Assembly: GCF_003344785.1 (NCBI RefSeq)
Contig: NZ_QPMK01000023.1
Span: forward strand, 1 to 62,157
Direction of reading: 5' to 3'
Length of the DNA: 62,157 bases
DNA from: Thalassococcus profundi
GTDB taxonomy: Bacteria > Pseudomonadota > Alphaproteobacteria > Rhodobacterales > Rhodobacteraceae
In this document: piece by piece, positions 8,917-17,614 of the stretch
Layout of the letters: each line of letters opens with the position of its first letter
Numbering within the stretch: position 1 is the stretch's first letter
Notes under the pieces: generated by a model
Seen by the model: the letters and a program-made list of their open reading frames with translations, nothing else
Databases searched by the model: none
What the model was told of the DNA's origin: nothing
Made by a program: the position numbers and the translations under genes

Positions 8917-9999
8917 ATGGCCAAGCGCAAACGCCTGACCCCGCCCAATCCCGGTTACCTCGACGCGACCCCGGCGCCCGAAGCCAAGAGCATGTTCGCC
9001 GCCGCCCCGATCGCCGACGTGGCGCGCGCAGCGGCCTCGAGCGCCGCACTCGACGAGATGGCCGAGACCCTGAGCCGCGCCCGGACAGAGGGCCGCATGG
9101 TGCTGAGCCTGCCGCTGGGGGATATCCAGCTCGACTACCTCGTGCGCGACCGTACGCTGGTCGACGATGCCGAGATGACCGCGCTGATGGAGTCCCTGCG
9201 CGCCCGCGGCCAGCAGACGCCGGTCGAAGTGGCGGATCTGGGAGGCGGACGGTATGGCCTGATCTCCGGCTGGCGGCGCTGCCAGGCGCTGGCGCGGCTG
9301 GCGCAAGAGACCGGAGAGGACCGGTTCGGCACCGTGCTGGCGCTGCTGCGCCGGCCCGAGGACGCTTCGGACGCCTATCTCGCCATGGTCGAGGAAAACG
9401 AGATCCGGGTGGGTCTGAGCTATTTCGAGCGTGCCCGCATCGTCGCCAAGGCCGCCGATAACGGTGTCTATGCCAGCGAAAAGGCGGCGCTTGCGGCGCT
9501 CTTCGCCTCGGCCTCGCGGCCGAAACGGTCGAAGATCGGCAGCTTTCTCACCCTCGTGGCGCAGCTCGACGGCGTGCTGCGTTTCCCCGAGGCGATCGGC
9601 GAACGCAGCGGCCTGGCCCTGGCCCGCGCGCTGGAGGACGATCCCGGCCTTGCCGCGCGGTTGCGCAGCGCGCTCGAGTCCAGCCCGCCTGCCGATGCCG
9701 CAGCGGAACAGGCCCTGATCGACGCCGCTTTGAAAGTCCCTGCAGAGCCGGACAAAAAGACCCTGATCCGCCCCAGGACGCCCGCAGACGCAGCACCGGT
9801 GTCCAACATCTTCGCCGAGCCGCAGTCCGGCGAGCGGCTCACCGAGGCGCAGGTGCGCCGCGCGCGCGCGGGCGGCAGCGAGGTGGCGCCCGGTGTCTGG
9901 ATGCGGGTGTTCCACAACGGCGACATCGCCATCAGCGGCGACAACCTGCCGCCCGACCTGCATGCCGATCTGCGCGCCTGGCTGGCGGCGCGGCTCTGA
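8917..9999 (+). CDS. parB: Plasmid partition protein ParB
   Basis: A 360-aa ParB-like DNA-binding protein. The N-terminal nuclease-like domain includes L-P-L-G-D-I-Q-L-D-Y-L, R-G-Q-Q-T-P-V-E-V and the ParB box G-W-R-R-C-Q-A-L; V-E-E-N-E-I-R and a helix-turn-helix follow at about 150-225. I chose the ATG at 8917 because AAAGGAG lies 8 bp upstream and the protein then opens M-A-K-R-K-R-L; an ATG at 8872 would add 15 residues. It should bind the palindromes at 8807-8845 and 12664-12702 and work with ParA in plasmid segregation. Confidence 0.94.
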   Translation: MAKRKRLTPPNPGYLDATPAPEAKSMFAAAPIADVARAAASSAALDEMAETLSRARTEGRMVLSLPLGDIQLDYLVRDRTLVDDAEMTALMESLRARGQQTPVEVADLGGGRYGLISGWRRCQALARLAQETGEDRFGTVLALLRRPEDASDAYLAMVEENEIRVGLSYFERARIVAKAADNGVYASEKAALAALFASASRPKRSKIGSFLTLVAQLDGVLRFPEAIGERSGLALARALEDDPGLAARLRSALESSPPADAAAEQALIDAALKVPAEPDKKTLIRPRTPADAAPVSNIFAEPQSGERLTEAQVRRARAGGSEVAPGVWMRVFHNGDIAISGDNLPPDLHADLRAWLAARL

Positions 10000-10065
10000 C
10001 GCGGTCCCGGCTTTCTCCGTCCGGCGGGATTTGCTAGACCGGCGCCACGCAACCCCGAGGATGCC

Positions 10066-11040
10066 ATGCCCGATACCGCCGCCCCTGCCCCCACCGCCGC
10101 CCAGGCCGCCCGCGAGGTGCTGGCGCTGGAGGCGCGCGCGCTCGATGCGCTGGCCGCCGATCTGCCCGCCGATTTCGCAGCGACGGTCGATCTGGTCCTG
10201 AACACCGCCGGCCGTGTCATCGTGTCGGGCGTGGGCAAGTCGGGGCATGTGGGGCGCAAGATCTCGGCCACCCTGGCCAGCACCGGCACGCCCAGCTATT
10301 TCGTCCACGCGGGCGAGGCGAGCCATGGCGACCTTGGCATGATCAGCGGCGGCGATGTCTGCCTGATGATGTCCAATTCCGGCGAGACGCCGGAACTGGC
10401 CGACGAGATCGCCTATTGCACCCGCTTCGGCATTCCGATCATCGGCATGTCCAGCAACCCCGACAGCACCCTGATGCGCGCCGCCACCCTGCGGCTGACC
10501 CTGCCCAAAATGCCCGAAGCCTGCCCGATGGGCATGGCGCCCACCACCTCGACCACCATGATGCTGGCGCTTGGCGATGCACTGGCGGTGGCGCTGATGA
10601 AGGCGCGCGGCTTCGAGATCGCCCATTACCGCGACTTCCACCCCGGCGGAAAGCTGGGCGCGCAGATGTCCCGGGTCGCGGACCTCATGCACGGGCGCGA
10701 CGCCCTGCCCCTCGTAGAGCCTGATATGCCGATGCCCGAGACGCTGCTGGTGATGTCGGCCAAGGGCTTTGGCATCGCCGCGGTGGTGGCCGAGGACGGC
10801 GCGCTCATGGGCATCGTCACCGACGGCGACCTGCGCCGCAACATGGATGCGCTGATGCAGCGCAGCGCCGGGCAGATCGCCACGAAACACCCCGTCACGG
10901 TGACGCCGGACGTGCTGGCGGCGCGGGCGCTGGCGATGATGAACGAACGCAAGATCTCGGTGCTGCTGGTGGTGGACGACGCGGGCCATCCCGAAGGCGT
11001 GCTGCACATCCACGACCTGCTGCGGGCGGGCGTGGCATGA
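10066..11040 (+). CDS. kdsD: Arabinose-5-phosphate isomerase KdsD/KpsF
   Basis: First step of Kdo synthesis, converting ribulose-5-phosphate to arabinose-5-phosphate. The 324-aa protein has an N-terminal SIS domain (S-G-V-G-K-S-G-H-V at about 53, S-N-S-G-E-T at about 105) and two C-terminal CBS domains (T-D-G-D-L-R-R at about 255 and E-R-K-I-S-V-L-L-V-V-D near the end). The motif H-P-G-G-K-L-G is typical of KpsF/KdsD. It overlaps kdsB by 4 bp (ATGA) and starts the kdsDBA operon. Confidence 0.95.
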   Translation: MPDTAAPAPTAAQAAREVLALEARALDALAADLPADFAATVDLVLNTAGRVIVSGVGKSGHVGRKISATLASTGTPSYFVHAGEASHGDLGMISGGDVCLMMSNSGETPELADEIAYCTRFGIPIIGMSSNPDSTLMRAATLRLTLPKMPEACPMGMAPTTSTTMMLALGDALAVALMKARGFEIAHYRDFHPGGKLGAQMSRVADLMHGRDALPLVEPDMPMPETLLVMSAKGFGIAAVVAEDGALMGIVTDGDLRRNMDALMQRSAGQIATKHPVTVTPDVLAARALAMMNERKISVLLVVDDAGHPEGVLHIHDLLRAGVA

Positions 11041-11825
11041 AGACGACGCTGATCATCCCCGCGCGCTATGCCTCGACCCGCTATCCCGGCAAGCCGCTGG
11101 CCGAACTGACCCTGCCCTCGGGCAGGAAAAAGAGCCTGATCCGCCTGAGCTGGGAGGCCGCGGTGTCGGTGCGCGGCGTCGATGCCGTCTATGTGGCGAC
11201 CGACGACGACCGGATCGCGGACCATGCCCGCGGCTTCGGCGCCGAGGTCATCATGACCTCGGACACCTGCCGCAACGGCACCGAACGCTGCGCCGACGCG
11301 CTGGATCGCGCCGGGATAGAGACGGATCTGGTGGTCAACCTGCAGGGCGACGCGCCGCTGACCCCGCCCTGGTTCGTCGAGGACCTGATCGCCGCCATGG
11401 GAGCCGATGCCGCCGCGCAGGTCGCCACCCCGGTGCTGCGCTGCGACGCGCTGACCTACGGCCACTTCGTCGAGGACCGCAAGGCGGGGCGCGTCGGCGG
11501 CACCACGGCGGTGTTCGGCGCGAACGGCCATGCGCTCTATTTCTCGAAAGAGGTCATTCCCTACATCGACCCCGGCAAGCTGCCCGACCCGATTCCGGTG
11601 TTTCACCACGTCGGTGTCTATGCCTACCGCCCGGCGGCCCTGCGCGCCTACATGGGCTGGCCCACGGGCAGGCTCGAGGCGCTGGAGGGGCTCGAACAGC
11701 TGCGCTTCGTCGAGAATGGCACGCCCGTCGCCTGCACCGAAGTCGACGGCCGCGGCCGGGTGTTCTGGGAGCTCAACAACCCCGCCGACATCCCCCGCAT
11801 CGAAGCCGCATTGAAGGAGCTTTGA
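11037..11825 (+). CDS. kdsB: CMP-Kdo synthetase KdsB
   Basis: Activates Kdo with CTP to CMP-Kdo. The 262-aa protein begins with I-I-P-A-R-Y-A-S-T-R-Y-P-G-K-P-L, the cytidylyltransferase signature, and has Y-V-A-T-D-D-D-R-I, N-G-T-E-R-C and V-V-N-L-Q-G-D-A-P. Start and stop are tightly coupled: an ATGA overlap with kdsD upstream, and kdsA begins on the next base after its stop. In a capsule context the product supplies a poly-Kdo linker or a Kdo-containing repeat. Confidence 0.95.
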   Translation: MKTTLIIPARYASTRYPGKPLAELTLPSGRKKSLIRLSWEAAVSVRGVDAVYVATDDDRIADHARGFGAEVIMTSDTCRNGTERCADALDRAGIETDLVVNLQGDAPLTPPWFVEDLIAAMGADAAAQVATPVLRCDALTYGHFVEDRKAGRVGGTTAVFGANGHALYFSKEVIPYIDPGKLPDPIPVFHHVGVYAYRPAALRAYMGWPTGRLEALEGLEQLRFVENGTPVACTEVDGRGRVFWELNNPADIPRIEAALKEL

Positions 11826-12671
11826 ATGGACATCCGCGACACCCGCACCGTCACCGTGGGAGACATACGGATCGGCGGGGCCAATCCCTTTGCGCTGATC
11901 ACCGGCCCTTGCCAGCTGGAGAGCCTGGACCACGCCCGGATGATGGCCGAGCGCATCGCCGAGGCCTGCGCCGCGACAGGCACGCGCTTCATCTTCAAAG
12001 CCAGTTACGACAAGGCGAACCGGTCCTCGCTGGGCTCCGAACGCGGACTGGGGATGGAGACGGGTCTGGAGATCCTTGGGCGTATCAGGGACGAATTCGG
12101 CTGTCCTGTGCTGACGGATGTGCACCTGCCTGACCATTGCGCGCCCGCGGCCCGGGTCTGCGACGTGCTGCAGATTCCCGCCTTCCTGTCGCGCCAGACC
12201 GACCTGCTTCTGGCCGCCGGAGAGACCGGGCGCGCGATCAACATCAAGAAGGGGCAGTTCCTGGCCCCCTGGGACATGGCCAATGTCGCCTCCAAGGTCG
12301 CCAGCACCGGCAACGAGGCGATCCTGCTCTGCGACCGCGGTACCAGCTTCGGCTACAACACGCTTGTGTCGGACTTTCGGGGGCTGCCGACCATGGCCGC
12401 CACGGGCTACCCGGTGGTCTTCGACGCCACCCATTCGGTGCAGCAGCCGGGCGGGCAGGGCGCGACCTCGGGCGGACAGCGGGAATTCGCGCCGGTGCTG
12501 GCGCGGGCGGCCTGCGCGGTGGGGGTGTCGGCGCTGTTCATCGAGACGCACCAGGACCCGGACAATGCCCCCAGCGATGGGCCCAACATGATCCCGGTGG
12601 ACCGCATGGGCGCGCTGATCGGGCGTTTGCGGGCCTTCGACGACCTGCGCAAGCAGGGCGGAGATATTTGA
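11826..12671 (+). CDS. kdsA: Kdo-8-phosphate synthase KdsA
   Basis: Condenses phosphoenolpyruvate with arabinose-5-phosphate to Kdo-8-phosphate. The 281-aa protein shows [21 protein letters not shown] (substrate lysines), [20 protein letters not shown] and [11 protein letters not shown], all KdsA hallmarks. No Kdo-8-P phosphatase gene is seen here and one is probably supplied from elsewhere. Its last codons and stop run into the second parS-like palindrome (12664-12702). Confidence 0.95.
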   Translation: MDIRDTRTVTVGDIRIGGANPFALITGPCQLESLDHARMMAERIAEACAATGTRFIFKASYDKANRSSLGSERGLGMETGLEILGRIRDEFGCPVLTDVHLPDHCAPAARVCDVLQIPAFLSRQTDLLLAAGETGRAINIKKGQFLAPWDMANVASKVASTGNEAILLCDRGTSFGYNTLVSDFRGLPTMAATGYPVVFDATHSVQQPGGQGATSGGQREFAPVLARAACAVGVSALFIETHQDPDNAPSDGPNMIPVDRMGALIGRLRAFDDLRKQGGDI

Positions 12672-12702
12672 CCGGATGGTCAAAAGTTTCGCGCGCGAAA
12701 CG
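12664..12702. other. parS-like double palindrome, copy 2
   Basis: A 39-bp exact duplicate of the segment at 8807-8845. The first palindrome (12667-12684) includes the stop codon of kdsA (TGA 12669-12671), and the second (GTTTCGCGCGCGAAAC) is at 12686-12701. The exact copy 3.8 kb from the first, with different sequence on both sides, argues for a protein-bound site, most simply ParB. Confidence 0.65.
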
Positions 12703-12975
12703 TACGGGAGCACGGAGACTGCCGACGCCCCAAGGTGGGACAGTCTGTGAAATCAGGCTCTCACCCGCCTGAATTAACCTGCCGGTAAGTCTGGTTCCAA
12801 AACCCCTTACGTGGAAGCGCCCGGCTTTGTCCGCCGGATCAAGGGTTTGCGCATGGCCCGGAAAAATTGACACGACTTGTGCCAAAGCGCCGTTTTTGCG
12901 CCACGGTCCTGTAAACCTCCCGACAGCAAAGGTTGCGACTTCCTGAAGCGTTCACAGCGCGAAGGACCGCTTCAG
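12703..12975 (+). promoter_or_regulatory. Leader and promoter region of the RTX gene
   Basis: Together with the parS-like copy this makes a 304-bp stretch without a gene between kdsA and the RTX start. A TTGACA hexamer at 12867-12872 is a possible -35 box, but no good -10 follows at the right distance. A GAAGGA ribosome binding site at 12961-12966 precedes the ATG at 12976. I see no other structure I would name. Confidence 0.35.
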
Positions 12976-15519
12976 ATGCCGACCGGAATCCGCCACATCG
13001 GGACCACCACTGCCGCCGGGTTCGACCTGCCGATCGCCGCCATCTCGATGACGCGGGTCATGCAGGAGACGGCGACGCGCATTGCGATGGCCGATTACGC
13101 CTATGGCGCCACGCTCGAGACCGATCTCGGCCCCGGCGGGCTGCCGCCGATGCTGGCCACCGACTGGCACAGCCCCGGCACGCGCCTGGCCCTGGCGGTG
13201 TCGGGTCACAGCGGCGCCAGCCTGCCGCGCGCGGTGATCGACACCGCCCGTGCCGCGCGCGACGCCGGCGAGGGGGGCGGGCAGCGCGCCTACCTGGGGC
13301 CGGGCGCGCATCAGGACGAGGCCGCTACCGTCCTGGCCACCCGGGTGGGCGGCCAGGAGCAGCTGTTCGTCGCGGCGATGGACGGGGCGGGGCTCACCGG
13401 CTTTGCCATCGGCGCCGGCGGCGTGCCCGGCGGTCCCCGCGCGCGGGTGGATACGGCGCGGCACTACCTGGATGCGGTGACGGATCTGGCCGCCGTGGAG
13501 ACGCCCGGCGGCACCTATCTTTACGCGGCCTCTGCCCGCGAACACGGGATCAGCGGTTTCCGCGTCGGGGCCGATGCCCGGCTCGATCCGGTCGAGGACC
13601 TCGGCCGCGCCGAAAGCCTGCCGGTGCAGACCGTGATGGCGCTGGAGACGGCGCAGCTGGCGGGGCGCAGTTTCGTCATTGCCGCCGCCGCGGGATCGGA
13701 CAGCCTGACCGTGCTGCGGGTGGCCGATGACGGCAGGCTGAGCGTCGCCGATCATCTGCTCGACGACCGCCACACCCGCTTTGCCGGGGCGGCAGAGCTC
13801 GAGGTGGTGACGGTCGGGGATCAGGTCTTTGTGCTGGCCGCAGGACGGGACGACGGCATCAGCCTCTTTGCCCTGACGCCGCTGGGGCGGCTGGTGCATC
13901 TGGACACCCTGCCCGACAGCCTGGCGGCGGCGCTCGACGGCGTGTCGGGGATCGCCGCGCAACCCGTGACCGGCGGGTTCGAGTTCGTCACCACCGCGGC
14001 CGGAGAGGCGGGGTTGAGCCTCTTCAGGGTCGATTTTGACGCGCCGGGCACGGTGTCGATGCGCAATTCCGGCGCGGTCAACGGCACCGGAGATGACGAC
14101 ATGCTGGCGCTTGGCGGCGTCGCCGGGACGATTGTCGCGGGCGGCGGGGACGACATCCTGTCGGATGGCGCCGGGGCCGACCGGCTGACCGGCGGGGCGG
14201 GCGCGGATATCTTCGTCCTGCAGGCCGATGGCGCGCGCGACGTGATCACCGACATCCGGCCCGGGCAGGACCGGCTGGACCTGTCGCAATGGGCGTTTCT
14301 TTACGACTTGGGTCAGATCGACCTGGCCAGCGCCAGCTGGGGGGCGGTGCTGCGCTACGGCGACGAAGAGCTGGAACTGCGCAGCTTTGACGGCGCGCGC
14401 CTCGATGCGGCGGATCTGGCGGCGCTGGTGCCGGAACTGCCGGGCCGGTTTGCGGTCGAGATCGCGCCGCTGCGCGAAGCGGACGCCCCGGCCGATCCCG
14501 ACCCCTTTCCCGATACGGTGCCGGGGCCGGATCCGCTCGCCCCTCCGGCCCCTGAGCCGGCGCCGCGACCCGCGCCTGCCCCGATCCCCGCGCCGACGCC
14601 GGCGCCCGCGCCGGTCGCGGGCCAGACCCTGCTTGGCGGGGCAGGGGCCGACAGCCTGAGCGGCGGCGACGGGGACGACAAGATCGACGGTGCGGGCGGC
14701 AACGATACGCTGCGCGGCGGGGCGGGGGACGACGGTATCAAGGGCCGCGCCGGACATGACCTGATCTACGGCGGCGCCGGCGACGACCGGCTGCCGGGCG
14801 AGGCCGGCAACGACCGGATCTTCGGCGGCGACGGCAACGACCGGCTGGGCGGCGGCCTGGGCCACGATCTGATGGTGGGCGGGGAAGGCAACGACCGCGG
14901 CGGCGGCGGCGAGGGCAACGACACCCTGCGCGGCGAGGCGGGCAATGACGTCTTTTCCGGCGGCGCCGGCACCGACGCGCTCGAGGGCGGCGATGGCGAC
15001 GACCGGCTGGCGGGCAGCTGGGGACACGACACGGTCAGCGGCGATGCGGGCAACGACACGATGGGCGGCGGCGCGGGCAATGATTTCATGCGCGGCGGCG
15101 ATGGCGACGACGTCATCGGAGCGGGGGACATGAACGACACGGTGCGCGGCGGCAGGGGCGACGATTTCCTCGGCGGCGGCGAAGGCGACGATTATCTGCG
15201 CGGCAACGAGGACAACGACACGCTCAACGGCGGGTACGGAAACGACACGCTTTCGGGCGGAACAGGCTCTGATGTCTTCGTTTTCAACGCGCTGTCGGGG
15301 GGCGGCCGCGGCCTGGTCACCGATTTCGAGGACGGCACCGACCTGCTGCGGCTGGTGGGCCGCCGTCTGCCCGGCAACGATCCCCTGAGCAAGCTTGGAA
15401 TCGCCGATGTGCGCCTCGGCGGTGAGGACGCGGCGCAGATCGTCTACGGCGATCACACGATCCTGTTGCCCGGCGTCTCTGCGGCGGATCTGAGCACGGA
15501 CGACTTTCTGTTCCTGTGA
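12976..15519 (+). CDS. RTX-type calcium-binding secreted protein
   Basis: An 847-aa acidic protein. Residues 1-365 form a repetitive beta-propeller-like region (repeated pattern of 'x-F-V-A-A' strand, G-x-x-G-[IL]-x-x-[FL], V-D/L-D-x-L). A first small set of RTX nonapeptides (G-G-G-D-D-I-L-S-D, G-G-A-G-A-D-I-F-V) lies at about 370-415, a Pro/Ala-rich linker at about 505-550, and a long RTX block with about 20 G-G-x-G-x-D repeats at about 552-765. RTX proteins leave the cell by type I secretion and fold on binding calcium. No T1SS ABC transporter or membrane-fusion gene is in this window. I chose the ATG at 12976 for its ribosome binding site; a longer frame from 12877 has no such support. Likely a surface or biofilm-matrix protein. 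Confidence 0.88.
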   Translation: MPTGIRHIGTTTAAGFDLPIAAISMTRVMQETATRIAMADYAYGATLETDLGPGGLPPMLATDWHSPGTRLALAVSGHSGASLPRAVIDTARAARDAGEGGGQRAYLGPGAHQDEAATVLATRVGGQEQLFVAAMDGAGLTGFAIGAGGVPGGPRARVDTARHYLDAVTDLAAVETPGGTYLYAASAREHGISGFRVGADARLDPVEDLGRAESLPVQTVMALETAQLAGRSFVIAAAAGSDSLTVLRVADDGRLSVADHLLDDRHTRFAGAAELEVVTVGDQVFVLAAGRDDGISLFALTPLGRLVHLDTLPDSLAAALDGVSGIAAQPVTGGFEFVTTAAGEAGLSLFRVDFDAPGTVSMRNSGAVNGTGDDDMLALGGVAGTIVAGGGDDILSDGAGADRLTGGAGADIFVLQADGARDVITDIRPGQDRLDLSQWAFLYDLGQIDLASASWGAVLRYGDEELELRSFDGARLDAADLAALVPELPGRFAVEIAPLREADAPADPDPFPDTVPGPDPLAPPAPEPAPRPAPAPIPAPTPAPAPVAGQTLLGGAGADSLSGGDGDDKIDGAGGNDTLRGGAGDDGIKGRAGHDLIYGGAGDDRLPGEAGNDRIFGGDGNDRLGGGLGHDLMVGGEGNDRGGGGEGNDTLRGEAGNDVFSGGAGTDALEGGDGDDRLAGSWGHDTVSGDAGNDTMGGGAGNDFMRGGDGDDVIGAGDMNDTVRGGRGDDFLGGGEGDDYLRGNEDNDTLNGGYGNDTLSGGTGSDVFVFNALSGGGRGLVTDFEDGTDLLRLVGRRLPGNDPLSKLGIADVRLGGEDAAQIVYGDHTILLPGVSAADLSTDDFLFL

Positions 15520-15671
15520 CGCCGGCCGCCGCGGGCGGGCCGGTACCCCGGTCCGGCCCGGACAAGAGCGAGAGCGGGGCTTGTGCCCGCAGGGCAGGGT
15601 TTCTAAAACGAACCCTGTCCGGCGACGCCGGGTCCCGGACCGTTCACCCCCAGCCCCGGCAAAGGCGCAGC

Positions 15672-16748
15672 ATGGCCAAGACCCTCTATCTGCATGTCGG
15701 CATGCCCAAATGCGCCTCGACCTCGATTCAGGGGGTGCTGCGGACCCATGCGGATCTGTTCGCCGAACACGGCAAGTTCTACGACATCCCGCCGCGCGAC
15801 CGCACCGAAGGGCAGGGCAACGTCACCGGGCTGCTGGCCGATATCCGCAACCGCCGCACCTCCAAGGTGCGCGAGGCGCTGAGCTTCTTCCTGGATCGCG
15901 ACAGCGATGTCATCCTGAGCAGCGAGATGTTCATCGGGCTGGCGCGCAACAGCCTCGCGGACGACCTGATCGCCCGCGCCCGCGAGGACGGGTTCACGCC
16001 GAAACTGATCTGCTACGTCCGCCGTCAGGACCACTGGATCGAATCCGACTACAAGCAGCATATCAAGGGCGGGTCGGACTGGGACGACGCTATCGGGGCA
16101 TTGGTGAAGACTCGCATCAAGAACAAGGTTCTGGATTATCACTGGCTGCTGAAGAACTGGGAGCGCAGTGTCGGGCGGGACAACATGACCGTTGTGCCGC
16201 TGCAGAGCGGGCAGGACGACCTGTATCCGCTGCAGCGGTTCCTGGAATTCCTGGACATGGACCCGGCCCTGGCCGGCGATCTCGCGATTGCGCGCCAGAA
16301 TGTCAGCCCTCCGGTGGGGCTGATCGAGCCGATGCGCTATCTCAAGCGGGCGCTGCGCCTGAAGGGGATGAAATCGACGCAGATCCCCAAGCCGCTGCAC
16401 GTTTTCCTCAACGAAGCGCCCGGCCGCATCGAGGTGCCGCAGCGGCGCTACCTTCTCAGCCACAAGCGCCGCGTGTCCCTGCTGGAGCGTTACGAGAAAA
16501 GCAATGCCGCACTGAGCCGGGACTATCTGGGCGGGCAGCCGGCCTTCGACACCGACGTGCAGGACGACGGGGTGGGATCCAACACGCTGGCGACGGAGGC
16601 CGCCTCCGTGCTGGCGGCCTGGATCGTCTCCAACCCGGAACAGCTGGAGCGATCCGGCACCGACGCGGCGGCTCAGGCCGATCCGTCGGGTGAACGGCGG
16701 CGGCGTCTGCGTCAGGTCTGGCGTTATTTCGTGAGCAAGTCGCGGTAG
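15672..16748 (+). CDS. Sulfotransferase-like P-loop protein
   Basis: A 358-aa protein starting M-A-K-T-L-Y-L-H-V-G-M-P-K-C-A-S-T-S-I-Q, the 5'-PAPS-binding loop pattern of the sulfotransferase superfamily (K-x-x-S/T-T/S). Later it has V-I-L-S-S-E-M-F and L-I-C-Y-V-R-R-Q-D-H-W-I-E-S, which resemble the 3'-phosphate-binding strand and helix of this family. The 3' end overlaps the convergent kpsM gene by 25 bp. Between an RTX gene and capsule exporter genes, a role in sulfating a surface glycan is plausible but not proven. Two other proteins here share the motif (21236-22075 and 36621-37610). Confidence 0.8.
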   Translation: MAKTLYLHVGMPKCASTSIQGVLRTHADLFAEHGKFYDIPPRDRTEGQGNVTGLLADIRNRRTSKVREALSFFLDRDSDVILSSEMFIGLARNSLADDLIARAREDGFTPKLICYVRRQDHWIESDYKQHIKGGSDWDDAIGALVKTRIKNKVLDYHWLLKNWERSVGRDNMTVVPLQSGQDDLYPLQRFLEFLDMDPALAGDLAIARQNVSPPVGLIEPMRYLKRALRLKGMKSTQIPKPLHVFLNEAPGRIEVPQRRYLLSHKRRVSLLERYEKSNAALSRDYLGGQPAFDTDVQDDGVGSNTLATEAASVLAAWIVSNPEQLERSGTDAAAQADPSGERRRRLRQVWRYFVSKSR

Positions 16749-17530
16749 TAGCGCCGCAACAGCAGCAGACCGGTGGTCACCAGGGTGCCCGAGATCATAC
16801 ACACATAGATCACCGACACGTATTGCGCGTCATAGGTGGCATAGATCCCGGAGCGCCCCTGGCCAACGATATGCACGAGGGGGTTGTACCACAGGTAATC
16901 CTGCAGAGGCTGCGGCACGGACTCGAAGGTGTAGATCACGCAGGACACGAAAAACAGGGGTCGTGTCACGATCGACCAGGCCTGATTCCAGACCGGGAAG
17001 GCGGCGGACAGGAAACAGTTCATCACCCCGACTCCCAGGGCAAAGAAAATGGCCAGGAACAGGCTCAGCGCGATGGCGGCGGGATCGAGGATGACCTGCA
17101 GCCGGAAGAGGATGATTATCGAACTCATCACGAGGAAATAGATCATCACGTTGGTCATGGCGTTCAGGATCAGCCGTGCCAGCAGCGCATCCATGAAGGT
17201 GACCGCCGGGTAGGCCAGCAGCTGGCGCGAGAAGCGCAGCGACCCGGCGATCTTGGTGCTGATCGTTGAGTACATCATGAACGGCAGCAGACCGGAGGCG
17301 AGGAACAGCGGGTAGCTGGTGCCGATGGAGGGCGAGCGGAAGGCGAAGGTGAACAGGATGGACAGAAGGATCAGCCCGCACACAGGCTCCAGGATCGCCC
17401 AGAGATAGCCAAGGGTGGACCGACCGTAGGTGGTGGACATTTCCCGCATGATCAGGGCGACGATTGTGCGCAGCGTGTTGGTCTTGCGGGGTGTCTGTGC
17501 CGACCCGACCGGTTCAGCAATTTGTGTCAT
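16724..17530 (-). CDS. kpsM: Capsule polysaccharide ABC transporter permease KpsM
   Basis: ABC-2 type permease of 268 aa with about six hydrophobic segments and the family pattern around R-E-M-S-T-T-Y-G-R-S-T-L-G-Y-L-W-A-I-L-E-P near the N-terminus, W-N-Q-A-W-S-I-V near residue 185 and Y-N-P-L-V-H-I-V near 220, matching KpsM/BexB/CtrC. I chose the ATG at 17530 because AGAGG lies just upstream; an ATG at 17545 is possible. It should pair with KpsT (18885-19598) to move the glycan across the inner membrane. Its 3' end overlaps the sulfotransferase gene. Confidence 0.92.
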   Translation of the reverse strand: MTQIAEPVGSAQTPRKTNTLRTIVALIMREMSTTYGRSTLGYLWAILEPVCGLILLSILFTFAFRSPSIGTSYPLFLASGLLPFMMYSTISTKIAGSLRFSRQLLAYPAVTFMDALLARLILNAMTNVMIYFLVMSSIIILFRLQVILDPAAIALSLFLAIFFALGVGVMNCFLSAAFPVWNQAWSIVTRPLFFVSCVIYTFESVPQPLQDYLWYNPLVHIVGQGRSGIYATYDAQYVSVIYVCMISGTLVTTGLLLLRRYYRDLLTK

Positions 17531-17614
17531 AGAAGCCTCTAGCATTGAAACCCTGCGTTTGGTAGGGACGTGGAAAGCTAGGGTACGCCCGCATCATAGG
17601 CGAAGAGTTTCGAT
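17531..17614. promoter_or_regulatory. Divergent kpsM / kpsE promoter region
   Basis: An 84-bp spacer between divergent genes of one exporter. Both promoters must be here or inside the flanking genes. No clear boxes are visible. Confidence 0.3.

Noticed and set aside
7189-11013. Very long open frame on the minus strand (over 1200 codons)
   Set aside because: It runs antisense to parA, parB and kdsD, which have clear family motifs. Long antisense frames are common in high-GC DNA, and its translation has no recognisable domain.
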